Shown piece after piece: positions 19,326 through 26,094 of a stretch of 64,000 nucleotides of DNA. The stretch is from NCBI GenBank assembly GCA_963850995.1, contig CAWKNQ010000021.1, positions 18,766 to 82,765 of the forward strand, in the 5' to 3' direction. The stretch comes from Gaiellasilicea sp963850995 (lineage in GTDB: Bacteria; Actinomycetota; Thermoleophilia; Gaiellales; Gaiellaceae). Under the pieces are notes generated by a model. That model was not told the DNA's origin, searched no databases, and saw only the letters and a list, made by a program, of their open reading frames with translations. The translations under genes were made by a program, and so were the position numbers. Every line of letters begins with the position of its first letter. Position 1 is the first letter of the stretch.

Positions 19326-20918
19326 CAGCTCCTTCAGCGAGAGCGTATTGAGGACAGCGTCGCGCGGCGCGCCGCCGCGGCGGGCGGTCGCCACCGAGAG
19401 CGACATGTTCCCGAGGCCGCGCACCGAGTGCGCGTCCGTGGAGCAGACGATCCGGACGCCGGCGGCGAGCGCTTCGCGCACGTGCGTTCCGGAGAGGTCG
19501 AGCCGGTCCGGAAGGCCGTTCACCTCGAGCGCGATGCCGGTCTCGAGCGCGACCTCGAAGACGCGCTCGAGGTCGAGCGCGTTCTCGGGCCGGTGGTTGA
19601 GGATCCGGCCCTTCGGATGGGAGAGGCAGCATGCGTGCTGGATGGCGCATCGCCTCGACGACCCGGTCCGTGAGCGCGTCGCGGCCCCACCGCTGGCCCG
19701 CGTGCAGGCTGATCTGCACCCAGTCCAGCTCGGCGAGCACGTCGTCGGGGAGGTCGAGCGAGCCGTCCGGGAGGATGTCGCACTCGCTGCCGCGCAGGAT
19801 CCGGAACGGCGCCAGCAGCTCGTTGGCGGCCGCGATCTCCTCTCCCTGCCGGCGGATGTCGTCGGCATCGAGACCGGGGACGACCGTCACCGCGCGCGTG
19901 TGGTCGCAGATCGCGAGGTACTCGTAGCCGAGCTCGCGCGCCGCCCGTCCCATCTCCTCGACCGTCGCCTTGCCGTCGGAGGCAGTCGTGTGCACGTGCA
20001 GGTCGCCGCGGACGTCGGTCGGCTCGAGCAGGTCGGGCACCGGCTCGGCGGCCTCGAGCTCGCGCAGCTCGGGCGGCCGGAAGGGAAGCCCGAGCTGCGC
20101 GTAGACCTCCTCCTCGGTCGCCGCCTGCGGCAGCTCGCCGAGCGAGGCGACGTACTCGGGTGAGCCGGTCGCGCGAAGCAGCTCCGTCCCGAAGCGCTCG
20201 GGCGGCGCGGCCACCACTTCGATCGGATGCCCCTCCGCGGTCACGCCGACGATGCGGTGCTCGTCCCGCTCGAGGATCGCCACCAGCTGCGGCGGCGCGT
20301 CGAGGTGCCAAGTAACAGTCTGTTACTTGGTACGACGACGGCGAACCGGGTCGAGAGATCGCACGCGCGGCGGGGATCGCCCGCCGGCTCGCCGCCGAGC
20401 GCCGCTGCCAGCTCGGCGACGAGAGCCCGGGCGCGGTTCAGGGTCATCCCCCGCGCGGGTCGCGCCGTGCCGAGCTCGGCGAGCCCCTGCTCGATCCGGG
20501 CTGCCGTCTTCGGGCCGATCCCGGAAACGCTGTCCAACCGACCGGCCGCGGCAGCGTCGCGCAGCTGCGCCAGCGTGCGGATCCCGAGCGCGTGCCCGAG
20601 CGCGCGCATCCGCTTCGGCGAGAGCCCGAGCAGCGCTCCGACGCCGACGAGCTCCGGGAGCGCCTGCTCTTCCAGCTCGCGCAGCTCCGCGAGCTCGCCG
20701 GTCTCGACGAGCTCCCGCAGGCGCGCTTCGATCCCGGGGCCGATCCCGGCGAGCTCGCGGACGCGGCCCGCGCGCACGAGCGCGTCCACGTCGGCGGGAG
20801 TCGACCGGATCAGCTCGGCCGCGCGGCGGTACGCGCGCACCGTGTAGTAGCCCGACCCGTTCAGGTCGAGCAGCGCCGCGAGGGCCTCGAGACGCTCGGC
20901 GAGAGCAGCGTTTTCCAT
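19314..20918 (-). CDS. polX: PolX-like protein: helix-hairpin-helix plus PHP domain, palm region degenerate (frameshifted)
   Basis: The N-terminal 190 residues carry the helix-hairpin-helix repeats of family X polymerases (GIGPGIEARLRELVETGELA; SGIGPKTAARIEQGLAEL). The C-terminal part is a PHP phosphoesterase domain (RGDLHVHTTASDGKATVEEM; LAICDHTRAVTVVPGLDAD; CSTDAHSVRGLGNMSLSVAT). Between them the polymerase palm is reduced: the GDIDLL-type catalytic aspartates are not visible. A 23-bp perfect palindrome at 20308-20330 lies at this junction, together with a frame change near 20300. A second frame change lies near 19625. The PHP half could act as a 3'-5' exonuclease; polymerase activity is doubtful. 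ATG at 20918 diverges from cofC. Confidence 0.75.
20308..20330. repeat. Perfect palindrome inside the PolX-like gene
   Basis: The arms CCAAGTAACAG and CTGTTACTTGG are exact reverse complements separated by one base (T at 20319). Three more outer bases pair if one wobble is allowed. The AT-rich sequence stands out from the surrounding DNA and falls where the PolX palm domain should be. The one-base loop matches the larger palindrome at 35252-35286. Confidence 0.8.
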
Positions 20919-20935
20919 AGGACTACTCTCTACCC

Positions 20936-21538
20936 GTGATGCAGATCGTCGTCCCCTACCGCGGCTCCGGCAAGCGGCGCGTCGACGCTCCCGCTGAGCT
21001 GCGCGCCGCACTGGCGCTCGCGATGCTCGGCGACGTCCTCACCGCATGCGTCGCCACGGGGCGGACCCTGCTCGTCTCGGACGACGAGGCGGCGCGCTCG
21101 CTCGCGAACGAGCTCGGGGCCGAGGTCGTCGACGATCCGGGCGGCGGTCAGGGCCTTGCGGTCGCCGCCGCGCTCGGGCACGTGGACGGCGGGCCGGCGC
21201 TCGTCGTCAACGCGGACCTCCCGTGCGTCGTGCCGCACGACCTGCGCACCCTCGCCGGAATCGCGGAGCTGGGGGCGATCGGCCTCGTCGAGGCCGACGA
21301 CGGCACGACGAACGCGCTCGCGCTGCCGCGCGCATCGCTCTTCGCGCCTCTGTACGGCAGCGGCAGTGCCGAGCGCTTTCGTGCCCACGCGCACGCCCAG
21401 GGCATGACCGCAATGGCCGCGGCGATTCCGAGCCTCGCCGACGACGTCGACACGCTCGAGGACCTCCGGCGCGTCGGCCTCCGGGCCGGACCGCGGACGC
21501 AGGCCGCGATGACGCCCGGCCGACTCGTCGCGCGGTGA
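20936..21538 (+). CDS. cofC: 2-phospho-L-lactate (or phosphoenolpyruvate) guanylyltransferase
   Basis: First dedicated step of coenzyme F420 side-chain synthesis: it activates phospholactate or PEP with GTP. The protein of about 200 residues begins MQIVVPYRGSGKRRVDAPAE with the nucleotide-binding loop and has LLVSDDEAARSLANELGAEV, DDPGGGQGLAVAAAL and ALVVNADLPCVVPHDLRTLA, the CofC/FbiD landmarks. Start is GTG 20936 or ATG 20939; TACTCT ends six bases before the GTG. Its stop overlaps the cofD start, beginning a four-gene F420 block. Confidence 0.88.
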   Translation: MMQIVVPYRGSGKRRVDAPAELRAALALAMLGDVLTACVATGRTLLVSDDEAARSLANELGAEVVDDPGGGQGLAVAAALGHVDGGPALVVNADLPCVVPHDLRTLAGIAELGAIGLVEADDGTTNALALPRASLFAPLYGSGSAERFRAHAHAQGMTAMAAAIPSLADDVDTLEDLRRVGLRAGPRTQAAMTPGRLVAR

Positions 21539-22440
21539 AGGTCGCGCTCCTCTCCGGCGGCGTCGGCGGCGCCCGCTTCGCGCGCGGTCTCGTCGAGGCG
21601 GCGGGGCCGGAGAACGTCGCCGTGATCGGAAACGTCGGCGACGACCTCGAGGTGCTGGGGCTCTCCGTCTCACCCGACCTCGACAGCATCCTCTACGCAC
21701 TCGCCGGCCTCCATGACGAGGAGCGAGGCTGGGGACGCGCCGGCGAGACCTGGGAGGCGCTCTCGACCGTCTCCGCGCTCGGGGGTGAGGACTGGTTCCG
21801 GCTCGGCGACCGCGACCTCGGCGTCCACCTCGTGCGCACCCAGGCGCTGCGAGCAGGCGAGCCGCTCTCGGCCGTCACGGCCCGGCTCGCCCGCGCGCTC
21901 GGGATCGAGGCGGCGATCCTGCCCGCGACGGACGACCGCCTCCGCACCTGGATCGAGACCCCGGCGGGCAGCTTCGCGTTCCAGGAGTGGTTCGTCGCCC
22001 GCGCTCACCGGGACGAGGTCGACGGAGTCCGCTTCGAAGGCGAGGCCGAGCCGGCGCCGGGCGTGCTCGCGGCCCTTTCGTCGGCGGACGCGATCGTGAT
22101 CGCGCCGTCGAATCCGTACGTGAGCATCTGGCCGATCCTGGCCGTGCCCGGCATCCGCAGCGCGCTCGAGGCGCGGACCGTGCCTTGCATCGCAGTTAGT
22201 CCGCTCGTCGGCGGCCGCGCGGTCAAAGGCCCGGCAGACCGTATGCTCGCGCGGATGGCGGGGGGCACGACTCCGGCGCACGTCGCGGGCTGCTACGCCG
22301 GTCTGATCGACGCGCTCGTGGTGGACGAGTCCGACCCGGCCGGCCCGCTCGCAGTGCGCCGGATCGTCACGCGCACGCTGATGACCGACCTCGACGCCTC
22401 GCGGCGCCTCGCCGAGGTCACGCTCGGAGCCGCAGCATGA
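21535..22440 (+). CDS. cofD: 2-phospho-L-lactate transferase (CofD/FbiA)
   Basis: Transfers the activated phospholactyl (or enolpyruvyl) group to the deazaflavin Fo, forming F420-0 or its dehydro form. VKVALLSGGVGGARFARGLV is the conserved start, VAVIGNVGDDLEVLGLSVSP the Fo/GDP-binding region, and DAIVIAPSNPYVSIWPIL and VSPLVGGRAVKGPADRML the later motifs. The protein has 301 residues, normal for the family. GTG at 21535 overlaps the cofC stop. Confidence 0.93.
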   Translation: MKVALLSGGVGGARFARGLVEAAGPENVAVIGNVGDDLEVLGLSVSPDLDSILYALAGLHDEERGWGRAGETWEALSTVSALGGEDWFRLGDRDLGVHLVRTQALRAGEPLSAVTARLARALGIEAAILPATDDRLRTWIETPAGSFAFQEWFVARAHRDEVDGVRFEGEAEPAPGVLAALSSADAIVIAPSNPYVSIWPILAVPGIRSALEARTVPCIAVSPLVGGRAVKGPADRMLARMAGGTTPAHVAGCYAGLIDALVVDESDPAGPLAVRRIVTRTLMTDLDASRRLAEVTLGAAA

Positions 22441-22460
22441 GCTTGCTCACGCTCCTGGGG

Positions 22461-22577
22461 CGCCGCTCGCGCTGCGTAGGCCGGTGGAACAGTACGGAGG
22501 TACGGGCCGCCGGCTGGAGCGGCGCGAGCGGCGTCAGCCTTTCGCGGAGCCCGGCTCTGCCGGGCGGGAGCGAAAGG
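22461..22577 (+). other. Structured leader upstream of npdG
   Basis: The 148-bp gap between cofD and npdG contains two strong adjacent inverted repeats. The first pairs CGCCGCTCGCGC (22461-22472) with GCGCGAGCGGCG (22522-22533) around a 49-base interior that can itself fold. The second pairs GCCTTTCGC (22537-22545) with GCGAAAGGC (22570-22578), enclosing a second stem GCCCGGC/GCCGGGC. No T-run follows, so a simple terminator is unlikely. It could be an RNA regulator or a processing site; no known riboswitch class is recognised. Confidence 0.45.
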
Positions 22578-22588
22578 CGGCCAGGGGC

Positions 22589-23206
22589 GTGAGAGTCGCG
22601 GTTGTGGGTGGTACGGGAAGCTTCGGGCAGGCGGTCGCGAAGCGGCTCGTCGACGCGGGCGTCGACGTGGTGATCGGCTCGCGCGACGCCGAGCGGGCAC
22701 GCGCCGCGGCCGAGCCGCTCGGCGCGACGGGCGCCTCGAACGACGACGCCGTCCAGCGCGTCGACCTGGTCGTCTTCGCCGTCAAGGCCGACGCCGCGGT
22801 CGAGTCCGCCCGCGAGCTGCGACAGTCGATCGGCTCGACACCCGTCTTCTCCGTCTGCGCCGAGCTCACCTTCGGCCCCGGCGGCGTCAAGCCCACGACC
22901 GAGGCGACCTCGATCGCGCAGCGGATCCAGGACGAGCTGGACGCGCCCGTGGCCGCCGGCCTGCACTCGCTCGCGGCCTCGAACCTCGCCCAGGCGCCGC
23001 CCGACGAGGACGCCCTCGTCTGCGGCAACGACGAGGTCGCGAAGCAACTCGCGTTGGACCTCGCGGGCAGGCTCGTGACGGGCCGCGCCGTCGACTGCGG
23101 CCCGCTCGCGAGCGCCCGCGCGCTCGAGGGCATGACCGCCGCGATCGTGAACGTGAACAGGCGCTACAAGGCCCACGCAGGGCTCCGCCTGACCGGCCTG
23201 ACGTGA
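22589..23206 (+). CDS. npdG: NADPH-dependent F420 reductase
   Basis: Moves hydride between NADPH and coenzyme F420. The 205-residue protein starts VRVAVVGGTGSFGQAVAKRL, a GxGxxG dinucleotide site followed by VVIGSRDAERA for NADPH specificity, and has VDLVVFAVKADAAVESAREL plus the C-terminal CGPLASARALEGMTAAIVNV typical of F420-dependent NADP oxidoreductases. GTG at 22589 is chosen because the motif starts right there. The stop overlaps the cofE start. Its place inside the cof genes supports the assignment. Confidence 0.9.
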   Translation: MRVAVVGGTGSFGQAVAKRLVDAGVDVVIGSRDAERARAAAEPLGATGASNDDAVQRVDLVVFAVKADAAVESARELRQSIGSTPVFSVCAELTFGPGGVKPTTEATSIAQRIQDELDAPVAAGLHSLAASNLAQAPPDEDALVCGNDEVAKQLALDLAGRLVTGRAVDCGPLASARALEGMTAAIVNVNRRYKAHAGLRLTGLT

Positions 23207-23946
23207 GCACGGAGGTCCGGGTCCTCGCGCTCGAGGGCATCCCGGAGGTCGAAGAGGGGGACGAGCTCGCCGGGCTGCTCGCGGCCGCAGCCGACCGTGC
23301 GGGAGGGCTCGAGGACGCCGACGTCGTCGTCGTCGCGCAGAAGGTCGTCTCCAAGGCGGAGGGGCGCGTGGTGCGACTCGACGAGCTGGAGCCGTCCGCG
23401 CAGGCCCACGAGCTCGCGGTGGAAGGGGATCCGCGCCACCTCGAGGCGATCCTGCGCGAGAGCGCCCGGCTCGTCCGCGTCCGCCCGCCGCTCGTGATCG
23501 CGGAGACGCGTCACGGCTTCGTGTGCGCCTCGGCCGGGGTTGACGCCTCGAACGCGACGGGGCCGGGAACGGTCGTGCTCCTCCCGGTCGACCCCGACGC
23601 GTCTGCCGCGCGGATCCGTGAGGGCCTGCGCGACCGCACCGGCCGGGACGTCGGCGTGATCGTGAGCGACTCGTTCGGCCGTCCCTTCCGGCAGGGCACG
23701 ACCGACGTCGCGCTCGGCGTCGCCGGCGTCGTCCCGCTGCTCGATCTTCGCGGGACGCGTGACCAGGTGGGCTACGAGCTCCGCGCCACGCAGATCGCCG
23801 TCGCCGACGAGCTCGCGAGCGCCGCCGAGCTCGTGCTCGGGAAGGCTCGGGGGATTCCGGCCGCGATCGTGCGGGGCGTCGAGCTGCAGGGCGAGGGCTC
23901 GGGCCGTGACCTGCTCATGCCGCCCGACCGCGACCTCTTCCGCTAG
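23203..23946 (+). CDS. cofE: Coenzyme F420-0:L-glutamate ligase
   Basis: Adds L-glutamates to F420-0. The 247-residue protein has VVVVAQKVVSKAEGRVVRLD, the catalytic and metal region, then ETRHGFVCASAGVDASNATG, VGVIVSDSFGRPFRQGTTDV and LRGTRDQVGYELRATQIAVA, all hallmarks of CofE. It lacks the nitroreductase-like C-terminal domain of mycobacterial FbiB, so the F420 dehydro-reduction step, if needed, must be supplied elsewhere. GTG at 23203 overlaps npdG. Its stop shares CTAG with the convergent oxidase gene. Confidence 0.93.
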   Translation: MSTEVRVLALEGIPEVEEGDELAGLLAAAADRAGGLEDADVVVVAQKVVSKAEGRVVRLDELEPSAQAHELAVEGDPRHLEAILRESARLVRVRPPLVIAETRHGFVCASAGVDASNATGPGTVVLLPVDPDASAARIREGLRDRTGRDVGVIVSDSFGRPFRQGTTDVALGVAGVVPLLDLRGTRDQVGYELRATQIAVADELASAAELVLGKARGIPAAIVRGVELQGEGSGRDLLMPPDRDLFR

Positions 23947-24956
23947 AGGACCTCGGCCGCGAGCGCGGCGAGACGCGCGCCGACGACGGGGGCGAACTTG
24001 AAGCCGTGGCCGCTGCAGGGCGACCCGACGACGACACGGCCTCGGCGCTCGAGCACGAACTCGTCGCCCGTACGGGTCGTGTAGAGGCACGTCTCCGACC
24101 GGAGCAGCTCGCCGGCAGCGGGGAAGCGACGGCCGACCCAGTCGGCTGTCCGCTCGGCGATCGCCGCATCCGGCTCACCCGGCTCGTCGGGATCGGTCGC
24201 AGGCCCGGTCTGGTGCAAGCCGGCCTTGAGGCCGACGGACGGCGCGAGCAGCGCGTAGCGCTGTGCCTCGCCCGCCCTCGCGTCGATCACCGAGGGCACC
24301 GGCCCGTCGAGCGCGAAGTACGACGCCGTCTCGCGCGTCGGGGTCGCGTCGACGCCGACGAGCCCGGGCGCCCAGGCGCCGGCGGTCACGACGGCGCAGC
24401 GGGCCTGCAGCCCGCCGAGCGAGACCAGGTCGCCGTCCGCCTCCACCGAGTCGATGCGCACGCCCTCTCGCACCTGCACACCGGCGGCCCGCGCCGACTC
24501 GAGCAGCGCCTGCAGCGCCAGATCCGCACGGACGATCCCGCCCTCCGCCTGGAAGAGCCCGCTCTCGCCTGCCTCGATACCGATCCCGAACCGGCGCCGG
24601 ATCTCGGCCGCGTCGAGCACCTCGAACGGGATCCCGCACGCGACCAGCGCCGTGCGGTTCGGCTCCCAGTCGCCGAGATCGAGCGTCCCGTGCAGCTCGA
24701 GCAGCGGCCGTCCCAGCTCCGCCTCGAGCGCGCGCCAGCCCGGGTAGGACTCCTGGGCGAGCCGGACCCAGCGCTCGTCCGGATAGGAGAGCCGCACGAT
24801 CCGCGAGCCGCCGTGACTCGAGCCCCGGTCGTGCCCGAGCGCGAACTGCTCGCAGAGGACGACGTCACGGCCGGCCTGCGCCAGCGCGCGCGCCGCCGCG
24901 AGCCCCATCACTCCCGCGCCGACGACGGCGACCTCGACGTCGGCTCGCGCACTCAC
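23943..24956 (-). CDS. FAD-dependent amine oxidase (sarcosine / N-methyltryptophan oxidase-like)
   Basis: An FAD-binding DAO-family protein of 337 residues. VEVAVVGAGVMGLAAARAL binds ADP of FAD, RGSSHGGSRIVRLSYPDERW is the SoxA/MTOX flavin loop, and SPCSGHGFKFAPVVGARLAA is the C-terminal motif; CSGHGFK contains the Cys that in monomeric sarcosine oxidases carries the covalent flavin. It probably oxidises an N-methyl amino acid to give formaldehyde and H2O2. GTG at 24956 leaves a ten-base gap to dinB. Confidence 0.82.
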   Translation of the reverse strand: MSARADVEVAVVGAGVMGLAAARALAQAGRDVVLCEQFALGHDRGSSHGGSRIVRLSYPDERWVRLAQESYPGWRALEAELGRPLLELHGTLDLGDWEPNRTALVACGIPFEVLDAAEIRRRFGIGIEAGESGLFQAEGGIVRADLALQALLESARAAGVQVREGVRIDSVEADGDLVSLGGLQARCAVVTAGAWAPGLVGVDATPTRETASYFALDGPVPSVIDARAGEAQRYALLAPSVGLKAGLHQTGPATDPDEPGEPDAAIAERTADWVGRRFPAAGELLRSETCLYTTRTGDEFVLERRGRVVVGSPCSGHGFKFAPVVGARLAALAAEVL

Positions 24957-24966
24957 AGGCGGGACC

Positions 24967-26031
24967 CTAGCTCGGCTCGTCCAGGCTGAGCTGCCGGTAC
25001 TCCGAGAGACCGGAGACGCCGACGCCGACGAGCCGGAGCGCACCGGGGCGGTCGCGCAGGCCGCGGTCGAGCAGGGCGCACGCCAGCTCGCCGATCCGAG
25101 CCGGATCGTCGATTCCCGCCTCCAGGCTCGTCGAGCGGCTGCGGATCGAGAAGTCGGCATAGCGGAGCTTCGCGGTCACCGTGCGCGCCGAGAGGCCTTC
25201 GCGGCGCAGGTGGTCTCCGACCTCGGAGGCCATCCGTCGCAGCTCCGCGTGCAGGAGCGCCGGGTCGTCCAGGTCGCGCTCGAACGTCTCCTCGACCGAG
25301 ATCGAGATCCGCTCGCTCGTCATCTCGAGGCCGCGCGGGTCGATGCCGCGGGCGCGGTCGCGCAGCAGGCGTCCCACGGATCCGGGCAGCAGCGCGCGCA
25401 GGTCGAGATCGGACAGGGCGGCGAGCGCCCCGACCGTGGTCACGCCCGCGGCGGCGAGCCGTGCCTCTGCCCTCGGCCCGACGCCCGGAAGCGCCCGGAC
25501 GGCGAACGGGGCGAGGAAGGCGGCTTCCGTTCCCGCGGGGACGACGGTGATCCCGCCGGGCTTCCGCCGGTCGGAGGCGATCTTGGCGACGACCTTCGTC
25601 GGCGCGACGCCGAGCGAGCAGGAGAGGCTCGTCGCACCCCGCACCGAGGTTCGGACCGCCTCCGCGACCACTCGGGCGCGCGCGTAGTCGGACGCGAGCC
25701 CTGCGAAGTCGAGGTACCCCTCGTCCAGGCCGGTCCGCTCCACGAGCGGCACGACCTCCCGCACCGCCGCCCACACCGCCCGCGAGTACTCCCGGTAGAG
25801 CGCGTGCCGTGGCCGGACGAAGACGGCCGTGGGACAGCGGCGGAGCGCCTCGGCGCAGCTCATCGCGGACCGGATCCCGAAGCGCCGCGCGACGTAGTTG
25901 GCGGTCGAGACGACGCCGCGGCCGCGCGGGTCGCCGCCGACGACGAGCGGCTTCCGGCGCAGGCTCGGATCCTCGAGCTCCTCCACGGCGGCGAAGAACG
26001 CGTCGAGATCGAGGTGAGCCAGGATCGCCAT
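24967..26031 (-). CDS. dinB: DNA polymerase IV (Y-family)
   Basis: Error-prone translesion polymerase of 354 residues. ILAHLDLDAFFAAVEELEDP gives the first catalytic Asp, ERTGLDEGYLDFAGLASDYA the second acidic pair (with G in place of the usual SIDE Ser-Ile), LSCSLGVAPTKVVAKIASDR the palm, and LPGVGPRAEARLAAAGVTTV the thumb helix-hairpin-helix. The C-terminus has no clear beta-clamp peptide beyond RQLSLDEPS, which resembles QLSLF-type clamp motifs. ATG at 26031 has TAGTTT eight bases upstream. No clear LexA box is visible. Confidence 0.9.
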   Translation of the reverse strand: MAILAHLDLDAFFAAVEELEDPSLRRKPLVVGGDPRGRGVVSTANYVARRFGIRSAMSCAEALRRCPTAVFVRPRHALYREYSRAVWAAVREVVPLVERTGLDEGYLDFAGLASDYARARVVAEAVRTSVRGATSLSCSLGVAPTKVVAKIASDRRKPGGITVVPAGTEAAFLAPFAVRALPGVGPRAEARLAAAGVTTVGALAALSDLDLRALLPGSVGRLLRDRARGIDPRGLEMTSERISISVEETFERDLDDPALLHAELRRMASEVGDHLRREGLSARTVTAKLRYADFSIRSRSTSLEAGIDDPARIGELACALLDRGLRDRPGALRLVGVGVSGLSEYRQLSLDEPS

Positions 26032-26039
26032 CTCGGAAC

Positions 26040-26045
26040 AAACTA
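26040..26045 (-). promoter_or_regulatory. -10 element for dinB
   Basis: On the minus strand TAGTTT lies eight bases before the dinB ATG, consistent with leaderless transcription. Confidence 0.45.
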
Positions 26046-26081
26046 GACCGGCGGGTCGTTTTCGGCCCGCCGGTTGCGCCC

Positions 26082-26087
26082 TAGACT
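26082..26087 (+). promoter_or_regulatory. -10 element for the LuxR-type ATPase regulator
   Basis: TAGACT ends seven bases before the GTG at 26095, and no ribosome-binding site is present. This decides the start in favour of 26095 over the in-frame TTG at 26074, which would put the promoter inside the gene. Confidence 0.55.
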
Positions 26088-26094
26088 CGGAGCG

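Noticed and set aside
22461..22577. A cobalamin or other named riboswitch upstream of npdG
   Set aside because: No conserved box of a known riboswitch class can be recognised, so only the hairpins are reported.
26032..26094. A LexA/SOS box upstream of dinB
   Set aside because: GGAAC is present, but the mirrored GTTC half-site is not at the required spacing.
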